Source: Piliocolobus tephrosceles
Taxonomy: Eukaryota; Chordata; Mammalia; Primates; Cercopithecidae
Direction of reading: 5' to 3'
Assembly: GCF_002776525.5 (NCBI RefSeq)
Contig: NC_045441.1
Span: forward strand, 122,493,655-122,557,654
Length of the DNA stretch: 64,000 nucleotides
Shown here: positions 1 through 13,055 of the stretch, in pieces
How the letters are laid out: the number at the start of each line of letters is the position of its first letter
Position numbering within the stretch: the first letter of the stretch is position 1
Notes under the pieces: generated by a model
Told to the model about the DNA's origin: nothing
Seen by the model: the letters and a program-made list of their open reading frames with translations, nothing else
Databases searched by the model: none
Program-made: the position numbers and the translations under genes

Positions 1-66
1 TCACTCATGCTGAGAGTTGTAGCCTGGAGCTGTTCCTATTCGGCCATCTTAGAACCGTCCCCCCTT
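1..66 (-). mobile_element. L1 (LINE-1) 5' end, antisense; body lies before the window
   Basis: The reverse complement of about 15-66 reads AAGATGGCCGAATAGGAACA followed by GCTCC, the start of the primate L1 5' UTR, including the core of the YY1 site that positions L1 transcription. The run of G (C on the + strand near 60-64) marks the 5' terminus. The element points left, so only its first ~66 bases are in the window. It appears to retain its 5' end, so the copy outside could be full length. Confidence 0.8.
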
Positions 67-477
67 TTTAAATAATTTCTTATAGTAGCTACCCTGTGAA
101 ATTATTTTGTTGCTGTCTACATTAATCCAACTGCATCTCTTAAATTTCTGTTAATCTTTCATCAGTGTGTTATTTCAAAGGTACTCTGCAGTCATTACAT
201 TTGGAAAAGTGCAGTAATTTATACAATGACCACTTCCCATATATTAAAACAATCTTTTTATTATTAATTATGCACATTCCTAAATACAGATTATTATTAT
301 TTCTAGTAAATCTCAAGTCTTAGTAAATACCTGGAAACTGCACCTCCCCAGCACAACAGAATTGACAGTCAGGTCAGAGGTGGTAGTCTGTTGGGTTGAC
401 TGCTACCTCACCAACTGTTCCTTTGTGGGTGAACTTTATGTTTCAAACTCCTTAAAACCAGATAAGATAAATGTTAG
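67..477. other. Intron, no recognised element
   Basis: AT-rich intronic sequence between the L1 tip and the first Alu. I see no open frame, RNA gene or repeat I can name. Confidence 0.5.
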
Positions 478-773
<296 letters not shown>

Positions 774-784
774 TAAATGTTAGG

Positions 785-3195
785 TTTCTAAATATATATT
801 CTAGAGAGCAAATGTTACATTGACAACTATTTTCTTTAAATTGGTTTGAGTACCACTTCTTATGGTTAGAGTAAGGGAAGATAGTGGCCTTGTCCAGCTT
901 CCATAATTATAGCTTTATAAATAGACTATTAATAAGTGAAGACCAGAAAATAAAACAGTGTTTTCTTATAGAAATAAGACACTATTCTCTTTTCTCTTTT
1001 GTGGTAAGGTTTTCAAATTTTTGAAGTTCTGAGACTACCTTTGATAATATATATGTTAATTTTACTTGTATTTTGGGTCAAGGAAATATATTCAAAGTTT
1101 GTCATTTAAATGGTTACAATGGCTCAAAGAAGGAAGGAACACTTACTGAAATTGCTTCACTAAAACATGTTGGGAATACCCTCTGAGGTTTCTTTACTCA
1201 TGGAATAAATAGGTACTCTTAAAATAATTTCAGTAAGCATTGAGGAGGTGCCAGGCACTGTGCTAAGTGTTGTACCTGAATTTTTACTTTTAATTTAATT
1301 AGGTGGCTTTGAAAGTTGACACTTGTCATAAAATTCTGTATTTGGACCATGTACTGTTTGGGTTAAAAATCTTCATGTAAATTCCTACAAACAAATCAAG
1401 TGTGGATGTGCAGTGGGTGGTTTTTAAGCTTAAATATCTCAGCTGGATTTAATTACCTTAAGGGATAAGGCTACATGATGGGCCAGTGGTTTACCAAATT
1501 ATTTTTCGTTTTCTGGATCTCAGTGTCACTGGAGGTTAATGCATCCTCTTTTCTCTGCTAGAGACCCGAGTTAAAATCCATTTTAGGGCATAAGTGTAAA
1601 TGAATTTGTTGTTGTTTTTTCCTCCTTGGGGACACTGGTCATTTTGTGAGGCTGCCTTTCCGTTTGGAATTGCTGGCAGCTTGCTCTGGGCCCAGGGGCT
1701 CTCATAGCAGGGGCAGTTGCAAGTCAGCGTGAAAATGAACTGGTAGGCTTCAGAGGGCAGAGCTGGCCCAGGGCTTGTCACTCTTACATTCCTTGATTCT
1801 TTCTTAGTTAACTTAAGGAAACTTATTTGCTACTGACATTTGATTATATATAGCACATCACAAAACAAGTGATGTGGTTGTGGGTAAGCCATCACATTTT
1901 CTTTACCATTTCAGGCTGGTTTATATTGGGCAGCTACAAAGATTTCTTTCTTCACTGTCCACAAACTCCTAAATGACTCCTTAGAATGCTGTAGATGTGT
2001 GATCAACATTTTTGATCACCAATGTGTTTCATGGCTTTAATTACCTATTGTTTTAGTGTAAATGGTTCATTCTTTAGGAGCGTGTTTGTATCCAGAATTA
2101 CATTTAAGGGTTTTACCCTGAAGTATCATTAGTTATTTCCTTTATCTGTACCTATTATGAATATTTAGTATAACCTATGCAGGGAATAACACACATAGCA
2201 TTTCATCCCTGAGGGAGCTCACTTGTGTTCTTTCCCTCTAAGCTCATCCTGTCATTTCTATTTTCTCTCAAAGAATAGCACCTAGAGTATGTTCTTTAAG
2301 TTTTTTTCTTTGAAAAGATACAAGATCTTTATACATAAAAACAAACATAATTTTATGTACATGAATAAATAGGATCATATCATGCATGCTGTCTTTTTTT
2401 TTTCTCTTTGCAGATGTCACTTTGCATTTCAAAGTGAGTTGGTTGCTCTAGGTTCCTTGAAGCCTTCATGTTCTCCATTTATTGTAGGCATTCCTATACC
2501 AGTTTGATTTATCCAGTCCTTTTGCCTTGAAAATCTCCCAAACCCCTTCACACCAGGAGTATCTTCCTCTTTATGTTATGTCTTCCAGTCACCGTTCATT
2601 TCCCATTTCTTCTGTTAAACTGAATCAGGACAAGGAGAGGTGATGACTACTATTGTCCACTTGTAGCATTCATATAAAAAAATGTATTTACCTCTGTGTG
2701 ATGTGTATTTGTAAAAGAGTGAGAGAGAGCCCAATTCTTGGTAAGCATAAAGAGTCATGATTGCTGTGAGAACAAGTTCTTTTTAAAACATTTATATAGT
2801 GTGCTTTTTTTAAAGCCTTAGTTTAAAAAAGCTAACTTTGAGTAAAAGTTGATTAAACCATTAGTACATGGGATTCCTATGAGAATGTGAATGATAGTAT
2901 CATTTAAATAGGGAGGTCTCTTTACATGTGTCCATTGATGGGCGTGTGTGGGCATAAATAGTTTGCTGTGGTGCTGTGTATGCTTTCATGTTTATCTTTG
3001 TCAAGACTGTTTTATCATTATCTAAGGTGAGAAAAACTCTCCCCTAGCCACATTATACTCTGCAAAGTCTTGGATATGTTGATAAAGTTCTCGTAAGCTC
3101 CCTTTTGTTAGTATCTTTTTAAGATATCTTTCTTATTTATAATATTGCCAGGTTATTAAGTTGTACTTAATTTCTTTCTTTTTTTTTCTTTTCAG
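785..3195. other. Intron before exon at 3196; mostly unclassified
   Basis: About 2.4 kb without a recognised gene. Around 1225-1275 the sequence gaggtgccaggcactgtgct resembles a MIR/L2 fragment. A polypyrimidine tract at about 3170-3193 precedes the exon acceptor. The open frame on the minus strand at 1536-1781 shows no family resemblance and looks like chance. Confidence 0.5.
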
Positions 3196-3380
3196 GTGTC
3201 AGCAGTTGAGTCTTTGGAGGGCCCCCTGCTCCAGGTGGAAGGACTGAGTGACCTTCGACTAGAGCTTCACAGCAAGAAGATGAACCTCCATTTGGTTCTC
3301 ATAGATGAACTACACCGGCACCTGTACATCAAATCGACTAGCCGAGTTGTGCAGCGTAACAAGGAAAAGGGGAAAATGAG
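3196..3380 (+). CDS. EXOC4: EXOC4/SEC8 internal exon (about residues 158-219)
   Basis: This exon encodes part of SEC8, a rod-like subunit of the octameric exocyst that tethers secretory vesicles to the plasma membrane before SNARE fusion. The 185-nt exon is preceded by a long pyrimidine tract ending in CAG (acceptor at 3194-3195) and opens in phase 0 with [20 protein letters not shown]. It contains the characteristic stretch [20 protein letters not shown] and ends NKEKGKM plus two bases (AG) that complete a serine codon in the next exon. The donor at 3381 reads GTTAAA, weaker than the GTAAGT of exon 2. Human has isoleucine where this copy has the last methionine, as I recall. The segment follows the N-terminal Sec8 domain and belongs to the helical rod. 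The frame stays open past 3380 but that part is intron. Confidence 0.95.
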
Positions 3381-3734
3381 GTTAAAGACGCTCTTTGCTA
3401 TAAGTGTCTTGTGGCAGTGTAGGATTAGAAGGAATATTTTTTGTTTTCCAGAATGTTGTTGTCGTTTATTTTATTTTTCCTTTAATGTACTGTCTCTGAA
3501 ACTTCAGGATGGTTTTATAATAGCAAATACTCCATGTTCTGAGAGGCTGACATTTGAAGTTTGTTCATTCATTCATTCTACATTCATTATGGTCCTTTTC
3601 TGTGAGGATATATAAGAGTAATTTACTGTGGGTCTCATATTCTGGATCAGAGACATTGGTACGTCTCAGAAGGAAGTTGAAAAATTCTTAAATTGGACTG
3701 TGAAGTCAGCCTGATTAAGAAATGTGGATATATT
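3381..3734. other. Start of 11.5-kb intron, no recognised element
   Basis: Intronic sequence directly after the donor. The open frame runs on to 3615 by chance. Confidence 0.6.
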
Positions 3735-4045
3735 GGCTGGGTGCAGTGGCTTACGCTTGTAATCCCAGCACTTTGAAAGGCCAAGGTGGAAGGATCGCTA
3801 GTGCCCAGGAGTTCAAGACCAGCCTGGACAACAGAGCAAGACCCTGTCTCTACAAAAAAAAAAGGCCAAAATTAGCTGGATATAGTGGTGTGCACCTGTA
3901 ATCCTAGCTACTCCAGAGGCTGAGATGAGAGGATGGCTTGAGCCCAGGAGTTTGAGCTGCAGTGAGCTATGATTTCTCCACTGTACTCTAGCCTGGGTGA
4001 CAGAGAGAGAGACCTTGTCTCTTAAAAAAAAATGACAAAAAGAAA
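3735..4045 (+). mobile_element. Old Alu (AluJ-like), sense
   Basis: A full dimeric Alu starts at ggctgggtgcagtggcttac, with many substitutions and a middle A-rich linker near 3855. Imperfect direct repeats (aaatgtggatatatt before, aaatatagatgtatt after) look like its target duplication. Confidence 0.88.
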
Positions 4046-5523
4046 TATAGATGTATTGATTGAATAAGATTCTTTGTTACTTAGGGTTATGTTCAGCTTT
4101 AGGTTGTCCTTTTTCTGGAATAGTTAAGGAAAGGTTCAGAGAGAACACTTTTATTCCTTGGTTGGTTGTAGCATAGCCCTATATTTAATGGCCTGGGTAG
4201 TCTCAAGAAATTCATTAGGTTAGTAGAGGCCTGGTAGGGAATAAGACTAGATCTTAAGATGATAAAACATTGGAGTTTTAACATGTTAGATAGCTGTGCA
4301 TAGTACATGTCCTTCCAACATTTCTTTAGAATAGATCTTTTCAGAGGGCATTTTAGCACTGTCTACTGAAATATACATGTTGATGCTTTTTCATTCAGAT
4401 ATAGACAAGAAGAGTACTGGAATCAGTGCACACTGGGAATGAAGTCTTTCTTACCCTGTTTGAACAAAAAATGCCAAATTTGCGTGTGATGCTTCAGTTT
4501 AATCAGAGATCCTGACAGAGAAAGAGAAGTTTCTACCTCTTTTCAGCAGATGGGCACTAGAAATACTTCTGCCAGGCATACAGATTTGATATGTACCTGA
4601 CACATAACTTCAAGGCTAGCTCTGAGTACGGTATCTGTCAGTACCTCAGCAGAGAGTGAAGTGGTGGGTAGGGGAAGTGCTAAGGAATTCTTTCTACAAT
4701 GCCTGGTGATAAATAGAAGATCTGAAGAGATTTCTTCCCATACAAGGTTAAGTAATAAAATCACTATGAGTCCTGTGAAAATATTCTATATTATAAGGGA
4801 AAATGAGCATTATTTTGAGGTCTCAGAGGAAGAACACTTATTTAAAAAAAAATTATGTAAAACAAGCAAGAAACATTTAAGAGACTTAAGCTCAAAGTTT
4901 CTCAAAAAATACAAGAAACACGATGTAGTAGACTATTCAGAATAAGCACTCCTTTCCCCTCTACTTTAGTGGGAGAGGAGTATTTCCTACCTTTTGGTTT
5001 TGGGGCTTTGGCTTTTCCCATCATTAGGGTACATGACACAAGCAGGGGCTTCAAACATGCTTATGCTGTTGAGTGTGGCCTCTCGTGCTTCTGCCATCGT
5101 CTTGCTGTTGGTCCCAGGAGAAGGGCGAGAGACACATGGAACTGACTGAAGATCAGCAGACCTGCCTAGTCTGCATCAACCAACCACCAAAATATATGCT
5201 TATTGTTGAACATTATTGAGATTTTGTGGTTGTATGCAGCAGGCGCATAGCTTATATGAAAACAGTAACCAGGAGTTACAAGAACAGAGTGAGGAGAGAT
5301 GCTAACAGAGCTAACTAAAACATGAAAAACATGTAAGGAAACCAAAATGAAGTAGGGAAATTTAAGTCTTTAAAACTTTAAAGAGAAGATCTGAATCACT
5401 GATGTGGAGGGAAAACTTTTCTCATGATGAAAAAGACAAGATGCCAAAAGGAAGATGATAAATATGGAAGATGAACAGTGGCCGATCCAGTGATTTTAGG
5501 GTTTCCAGAGGATCACACTAAAA
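4046..5523. other. Intron, unclassified
   Basis: About 1.5 kb with no gene I can support. A lysine- and glutamate-rich frame at 4661-4945 (+) has no recognisable domain, no splice context and sits in A-rich DNA, so I treat it as chance. Confidence 0.45.
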
Positions 5524-5900
5524 TGATAGTGTTTGGGGCTGAATTATATTCTCCCTAAAATTCATATATTGAAATCCTAATCCCCAGTACCTCAGAATAT
5601 GACTGTATTTGGAAATAGGGTGTTTTAGGAAGTGACTAAGTTGAAATGAGGTCATTAGTGTGGGCCCTAATCCAGTAGGACTGATGTCCTTACAAAAAGG
5701 AAATTTGACACACTTGGAGGGAAGACCATGTGAAGACACAGGGAGAAGATGGTCACCTACAAGCAAAGCAGAGAGATCTCAGAAGAAACCACGCCCACAC
5801 CTTGATCACAGACTTCCAGCCTGCAGAACTGTGAGAAAGTAAATTTCTGTTGTCTAAGCTATCTAGTCTGTGTTACTTTATTATGGCAGCGGGAGTGAAC
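5524..5900 (+). mobile_element. MaLR (MLT1-like) solo LTR, sense
   Basis: The order of landmarks fits an MLT1-type long terminal repeat of the ERVL-MaLR retrotransposons: aattcatatattgaaatcct, then gtgggccctaatccagtagg, catgtgaagacacagggaga, ttccagcctgcagaactgtg, and an end near gtgttactttattatggcag. It contains no coding sequence. MaLR LTRs are old non-autonomous elements; subfamily not assigned. Confidence 0.8.
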
Positions 5901-6958
5901 TCAGGGGATCAGAAGCAATAATTAGAGTATAAATAAAGAAACCCATTTAAACAGAAAAACAAGTCTGCAAGTTGAAAGAATTTAAGGTAAAGTTAATAAA
6001 AAAAACTTAATAAAAAAAGTTACTCTTTGATATAATCTGGAAATTTTTATGATTTTCAGAAACAAATTTTATAAGCACCAGGAAGAAATATTATGTGATC
6101 TGAAGTGATCGAAATAATTTGCCCACCCAATGTCCATTCTTCCCTTCATTTTTAATGACAGTCTTTGTTTAATTCCTGGTGGCTATTGGCCCAGCTAAAA
6201 GGCTGCATTTTCCGTCTTCCCATATAGCTAGAGGGAGATTAGTGGGACTTCAGTTTGCAAGCTGTTGAATGGGGAGGTCATTAATTTTTCAAAGATACCA
6301 ATTAAACTGGTATGCTCCTCTTTTACCCCTCATTTGCCTTTCTTTACTTTCTATCTGGGACATAGATTGGTGCCATCAAGCCATCCTAGACACAAGGTGA
6401 CCTTGAGGATAGAAGCCACATCCGAAACTCCATGATCACCTTGAACCTCTTTTCTAGGCCTGGATGGGGTACTTCTTTAACATGAGAGGAAGTTTTGTTT
6501 TACTCAGACCACTATTATTTGGTCTTCTTTTTATACACTTAAAACCAGTTCAGTTACACAGAAAGGAGCAAAAATCAGGCTCACCAGTATTTGCTGAATA
6601 CTAACGCCAGAAGATAATAGAACAAAGTCTATAAAGCTGAATGGAGAAGAGTTGGGATCAAAGACTTCTCTACCCAGCCAAGGGGACATTGATATGTGTA
6701 GGTGATAGAGAGACATTCTCAGATATGAATTTATAATAAAAAAACATGAGTATTCTTTTTCTGAGCAAAATTCTCAGAGGTAAACTGTAAGACATACGTC
6801 AAAATTACCACCAGAGAACAATAAAGTTGTAGGTAATTTGAAACAACTTTGAGGGCCACGTACCATTAAATATGTACATGTATATTTGTAAGTAACTGAA
6901 AAATATATTTTTGCAAGATTGAGAATATCAACTAAAAACCATTGTTGAAAAAAAGGTC
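5901..6958. other. Intron, no recognised element
   Basis: About 1 kb of AT-rich intron; short open frames only. Confidence 0.5.
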
Positions 6959-7252
6959 GGCCAGGCGTGATGGCTCATGCCTGTAATAAACTTTGGGAGT
7001 CCAAGGCGGGAGGATCACTTGAGGTCAGGAGTTTGAGACCAGCCTGGTCAACATGGTAAAACCCCATCTCTACTAAAAATATAAGTTAGCCAGGCATGGT
7101 GGCACGTGCCTGTCGTCCCAGCTACTCAGGAGGCTGAGGCAGGAGAATCACTTGAACCCAGGAAGTGGAGGTTGCATTGAGCTGAGATTATGCCACTGTA
7201 TTCCAGCCTGGGTGACAGAACAAAAAACAAACAAAACAAACAAACAAACAAA
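6959..7252 (+). mobile_element. Alu, sense, with AAAC-rich tail
   Basis: The element starts at ggccaggcgtgatggctcat and carries both Alu monomers. It ends in an (AAAC)n microsatellite tail at about 7222-7252. A small internal deletion removes part of the 'cccagcac' stretch near 6990. Confidence 0.92.
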
Positions 7253-8429
7253 AGTCTATATAGTCAAGGAGCACTCTCTAATAGTAAACAGAATTTATAT
7301 CACTTTTTACTCAGTTAATAGTGACTAGGAAATTTGGATAGTTAGGAGAAAGGAATGCTGAATTCTTGCTTAAGATGAGGGTGAAGTTTTGTTTTGGACT
7401 TTAATAATTAGAGAAAATGTTTAATTTTGTTTTTATTGATCTAGATATGTGTATTTAAAGATTTTTATATTTAAAAATCAATAGAGAAGACAAATAAAAA
7501 TGTTCTGTATTACAAAGGATATTGTACTGCAGCCCTCCTTTGTCAGCAGGGGATATGTTCCAAGACCCACCGTAGGTACCTGAAACTGCAGATAGTACTG
7601 AACCCTGAATCTGCCTGCACAGTAAATTCTCACTTAATGCTCTCAATAGGTACTTGGAAACTGTGACTTTAAGTGAAATGAAGCTGTAACTTTAAGTGAA
7701 ATGACGTACAGAAGGTCCTAGAATAACATTGTGTCCTTCAAGGTCCTCTGTTGATGAGAGAAAAACAAAAAATGGTTAAATGGTTTCACTATATGCCAAG
7801 ATTCTTGATTGCAAATAGAGGAAATCAGTCTGGGTAACTAAAATAGGAAAAGAATTTATTGGAAAGTTATCAGGTTGTTCACGGAATCTATGGGAAGTCT
7901 GTATAATCAGACTCTAAACCCAGTAGGAACCAACGGAGATTAAAAGCAGCTGAGCACACACAGTCTTAGACAAGCCACAGGAAGGGTCTGTTTGGGTTGC
8001 TATTTTTGCTGGCACCCTGCCCATAGTAGCTGGATTTTAAACTCTTCTGTAAATGATCTCTAAATGTCCCTGCATCTTTCCTTTATCTCTTCAAGATTCA
8101 AAGTTCTGGATTCAAGCATCCAGTTTGCTGAGCCTGGTAATGCCTGGCCTCCTTCAGCTTCCATAGTAGGAAGTGGGGCCTTCTTTTTGCTTTGATGCAG
8201 TCAGTGGGGATGGACTGTTCAGATGTTTGGTAGCCAAAACAAACACCCAACAGATTTCTACTGCGGGAGAAAACAAACGAGATCACATGAAGGCACTTAA
8301 CGTATAAAGGCTACTAGACATTTTCAAAGTAGAAAATAGGTAGTAGAATTGACAAATGAAAGAAAGGTACATGCTCACATACAAAAAATAAGAAATATTT
8401 TATTTGGAGGGAATGAAACAAATAAATGG
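7253..8429. other. Intron with possible old DNA-transposon fragment near 7510-7615
   Basis: At about 7510-7610 the text 'ctttgtcagcaggggatatgttccaagacccaccgtagg...' resembles ends of Tigger/MER2-type DNA transposons, but it is too decayed to define. An 18-bp motif, aactttaagtgaaatga in its second half, repeats at about 7661-7704. The remainder is unclassified. Confidence 0.35.
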
Positions 8430-9850
8430 TGAGACTGTCCTTGTTCTTAGCTCATGAAGATGTCAGTTCCAGTAAATTCCAGTTGAAAATTTTGAAACTG
8501 TCAAATGAAATCTAAAGTTCACATGGATGAATACATGCGTAAGAATTGTTTACAAGAATTGTGAAGGGAGGTTATGAGGGGGGCATTTCTTATATGATAT
8601 CAAAGCATATTGTAAAACTGTTTTAGTCAAAACAGTACAGACATGCAGAAACAAAAATTTTTAAAAAAAGAAAACAGTATAGACGTGCAAATAGAAAATC
8701 AGATGGGTGAGACAAAGTAGAGTTGAGAAATAGACCCCAGGATCTATGGACTTTGGTATTTTTGAACAATAGTGCAAGTCAACTGGGGGTAATGAAGGCT
8801 ATTTATTATATAGTGTTCAGACAATTGACTGTTGATTTGAAGAAAATAAATTTAGATGCCTACCTCTTATGTACAAATAATTCAGCCAGATGTAAAAATC
8901 ACATAACACTGTATTAGCATTAGAAAAACTTATAGAAGGATATGTGTGGAGGAGCCTTTTCCAAGCATATCAGAAGACATAAATAAATATATTAAATGGT
9001 TTAGCCATTTAAAAACCCAAAACTTACCTTTAGTAAAACGGAGTCAGAGGATAAACTACACTCTGAGAAAATATATGTATGTCATATAACGCTTTAATAT
9101 CTAAAGCATGCAGATATTTGTAAGCTTAGTAAAAAGGGATATAGACTGTTCATAGATTAAAAATGCAAATGGCTAATAAACATAAGATTGTTCAATAGCA
9201 TGAGTAGTCAGAGAAATATACTTTTGAAAAGTTAAATGCAATTTTTTGTTCAAAGACATTGATCGCATGTTTTGATGGCAAAGATGGCGGAAATGCATAC
9301 CTTTCTCTTGATGGTGGAATAACCAGTATGCCTTTTTGGAGAATAAATTTGCATATTCTTTGTCCAGGGAATTTTGTTTCTAGGTCTACATCCTACAAAA
9401 ACAGTACCAGTTCATAAAAATATATGTAACAAGATATTCATTGTGACATTGTTGGTAAGAACAACAAAAATATGCAGCTTAAATGTTCATCAAGAGGAGT
9501 ATGGTATATTGATACCATGTAATTATAGAACTTGAATGATAATGGTCTCTATGTGCTGATGTGGAAAGGTTTCTAAGGTGCATTTTTGGGTCCCAAAAGC
9601 AAATTGAAAAATAGCATAGATAGTACGAACCTATTTGTGAAAGACTGAAAGGATAGAAACTTAAATATGTATACTTTATATGTTGGTATAAATATTTGTA
9701 TGTGTATAGAAAATGTCCAGACAGATAATGTCAAAACACTGACAAAAGAAATTACTTGTGAGAAATGGAAATGTGAGGTGGGGAATAGGGAAGTAGAAAT
9801 GCTTTTATTTCCTGTATACATCATGAGCGTGTTTTAAAAAAATAATATAA
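8430..9850 (+). mobile_element. Old L1 (L1M-type) 3' part, sense, degraded
   Basis: The sequence follows the order of an L1 ORF2 3' end plus 3' UTR on the + strand: tagaccccaggatctatgga, then aaaaatgcaaatggctaata, then tatatgtaacaagatattca, and a terminal region rich in 'gtatagaaaatgtc'. All frames are broken. The family level is secure from the pattern of motifs; exact subfamily and ends are not. Confidence 0.62.
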
Positions 9851-12267
9851 TTACTGATGATCCTTTTGAAGATTTTTAAAAATGAAATGGGAAAATGCTT
9901 AGGCTATATGCTTGAAGAGAAAAACTAGAATTCAAAACTATGCAGGATGATGATCAAAGAATGTTGAAAAAGGAGCATGTGTGCCATTTTTGTGGTGTGC
10001 GATGTTGGGGGTGGATGGAGAGACAGAGACTCATTTTTAAATTTTTTTTCAAGCAATCCTTGCACCTCAGCCTCCTAAGTAACAGGCATATCACTGTGCT
10101 TGGCCTTGATGCTCCTTTCTGTAAAATGTTTTGGAAGGCAATATACCAAAATGATGTGAATGGATTATTTTTTTTTTTATATTTTCTAGAAAGAATTTAC
10201 ACCTTTATAATCAGATAAAATTAAAAAGTTGTTTAAAAGTAATTCTTTTATTTATTGCATGATCTCTTGGATTAATACTTGGTTTAACCTTGCTTCCTCA
10301 GCCATCCTGGGACATCCTCTAGCTCATGGAAGAGAAAATTTGGTGTCCATATTTGTCTCTGGGCATGTAAAGAACGTTCTTGACTCCATTGTATTTGTTC
10401 CCTATTTTGTCTTTTAAAGATTTTTTTTTTCTGTTCACATATGTTGGTTTTCTATCGTTCAGTTTTTGTTGTTTTTTTTCCCCCTCTTTGCTTAGATTTT
10501 AAATTTTTAGCTTCACTTTATTTTCTGTTACCATGTCTTCACCTTTGGTCTGTCATTTGAAACAATGGCTCATTTTTACTTTTATACCCTCTAAATCATT
10601 CATTATTCTTTCTGAGTGTTCCACCAGATCTTAGAACTATTGAGAATTACTATGCCAGCCATTCCTGTTTCATTATTTAGTTAAATCTTCTTACTAAGGG
10701 CACATTATCTTTGACAGATATTTCTCAGCTCAGTTTGGTTTAACAAAATTTTATGAGCACTTGCTCTTTGACAGGTACTGTGCCAGCTGTTCTGGTTATA
10801 GAATTGAATATGTCAGTTAATTCGATTTACAACTTAAAGTTCAACTTATCTCTGTCATTTTTTAGTTTCACAAAATCAGCCAAATGAGTTGCAGTTGTAA
10901 ATTTTGTACGTAGTCGAACCCATTTATTGCGAAATGAAGGAACAGAAATATGTTATAATTAAAAAGTAGATGTTTAATAAGCTGTCAGCACTTCTAACCC
11001 CTCTTAAAAAACTGTTTTCATGTTGTGAAATTTTGAAATCTAACATTTAGAAGCAGATCTTTACTAGTTGGATGGTTGGTTAATGGCCAGGAAGTCCTTG
11101 AGGTTACAGTGGCAGTGCTTGTTGTTGTTTGTTTTTGGTTTAATTTGTTGTATACTTTTGTCCTCTACCATGTTGCTATTAAATGGCAAAGTGCATTCGG
11201 TCATCATATATAATTGGTAATTTTGGGGGGACTGTTTTATACTAGCAGGGATTTACTGTATATCAGCTGTCTTTTGATCTCAGTTATGAATGATTCTGAA
11301 TGGATTTAAAATAAAAAATTGTAATCATGTATTTAAAATGAAAAATACTATCAATATTTCCAAAAGAGCAGTCTAATTTTTATTTTATTTTTTGTTTTCA
11401 AAAAATGCTTTCTCTGAGAGATTAAAAACCCTTTGAAGGTATTAATTAATTCCTTCTCAGCTCTATCTCTGATATGTGATGAGGTATTTTTCTCTGTTGT
11501 GAAATGCAAACTGAGGTCCATACTATTTAATGCGATATTCTACAATAGCGCCTACCTTCTGCTGAGCTTCATTCATGTCTATAGTCACAAAGTGAGTGGG
11601 TGTGCCCCTTTCTCTGGAACTTTTGAGACTAAGTCCTTTCATAAAACAGCAGGAGCAAAACTAAAGTCATTTCCAGAGTTACTTGCCTTTGGGTTAGTGC
11701 TCACAAAGGAGAAAACTGAAGCCTAAGGGAACATTTTAGAGAGAGAGATGAGTGTATGAAAATAGTTTTGCAGTAAATTGACTTTCTAAAAGTTTATTGA
11801 TGGAATTCGAGGGCCCTTCTGGCTCTGATAATAAAATCAGCAGGTTATCTTTTTCAGAGTTGAAATGGCAAGTCGTTTATCACCCTAAATTTAACTGAAA
11901 TATGTTTTTAGGTTAAAACTGAGAAAATAATTGTAGGATTTAATCTAAAGTGATTCGCATGTACATCTATGTTCACAGAAGTATGTACTATTATAAATAC
12001 ACGTAAAAATATCAATGTGCACTGAAAAATATCAGTGTGCACTGTTTCATCATTAGGTGTGGCAGACAGTATTCCAGCTATATAACTGAATTTCTCCGCT
12101 GATTGATACCTTTGTTTATGCTTTGAAAATAATTCCTCCACTTTGTTATAGAAATATTTAAATATTTAGACAATGTATTATTCCTGTCATTTAAAGTTGA
12201 AGTTTTTTTACTCTGTAGCAGTACCATAAACCTGTGTCTTTTTTTATAATTAAAAAAAATTTTATTG
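9851..12267. other. Intron, mostly unclassified, with small repeat traces
   Basis: About 2.4 kb. At 10050-10110 a short antisense Alu-like scrap (cacctcagcctcctaagtaa) is visible. Near 10745-10800 the words 'tgagcacttgctctttgacaggtactgtgccag' suggest a MIR/L2 remnant. A 20-bp motif is tandemly repeated at 12006-12046. I see no gene. Confidence 0.45.
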
Positions 12268-12551
<284 letters not shown>

Positions 12552-12606
12552 TTACTTTATTCATTTGTCCATTGAAGCATTTTATTTGTAAATATGTGTT
12601 ACATCT

Positions 12607-13055
12607 CTAGATGAAGAACCCCAGGATTTTCTCGCCTGTTTGTTTTTGTGTTGCTTCTTCATGGTCCATGATGTGAGCGAAATCAGTACAATGAAACCAA
12701 ACTGGTGGTATGGGAGCAGATTATTCTGTGATTTTTCTAGATTTTTCTAGATCTTTGAGTTGGACGTCAAATCTGGGGCTGATCACACTTGTTCATAACA
12801 ACCTGGTCACACTGTGAGGTTCACAACAATTTTTCCAGCTCTGGGATCATCAGTGATTTCAAATTCGCCCATGTACCCATACTTTGTCATCACAGTTGAT
12901 GAAGACACCAGACAATGACTTTGGAACAAGGTCTAGTAAGAACCAGGTGTTTGCCTCTCTTTTTGGCATTGTCGATGCTCTTGAAAGCAGCAGACAGGAC
13001 ATTTATGCACACCATTACGGTGGCATGGAAAGATGGTGGAAAGAGCTCTCTGTGT
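12607..13055 (-). pseudogene. RPS15A: RPS15A (ribosomal protein uS8) processed pseudogene
   Basis: On the minus strand this is an intronless copy of the mRNA for ribosomal protein S15A, a small-subunit protein of 130 residues. The start codon is the complement of 13013-13015, giving [13 protein letters not shown] against MVRMNVLADALKS. Further along come [18 protein letters not shown], a [12 protein letters not shown] stretch, GVISPRFDVQLKDLEK, QFGFIVL and the C-terminal KILGFF before a stop at 12607-12609. About 40 bp of 5' UTR (ctctttccaccatctttcca) is also kept, to about 13055. It is disabled by several frameshifts and stops, plus a 10-bp tandem duplication (atttttctag) at about 12732-12751. 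It sits in an EXOC4 intron in the opposite direction to the gene and should give no protein. Its poly-A end may have been disturbed by the AluY beside it. Confidence 0.88.

Noticed and set aside
3381..3615. Extension of the EXOC4 exon frame past 3380
   Set aside because: The next EXOC4 residues are found in the exon at 14898, and the join at 3380 is in frame, so this is intron read-through.
4661..4945. 94-codon lysine-rich frame on the + strand
   Set aside because: It is A-rich, with no known motif, no splice signals that fit EXOC4, and opposite-strand frames of similar length.
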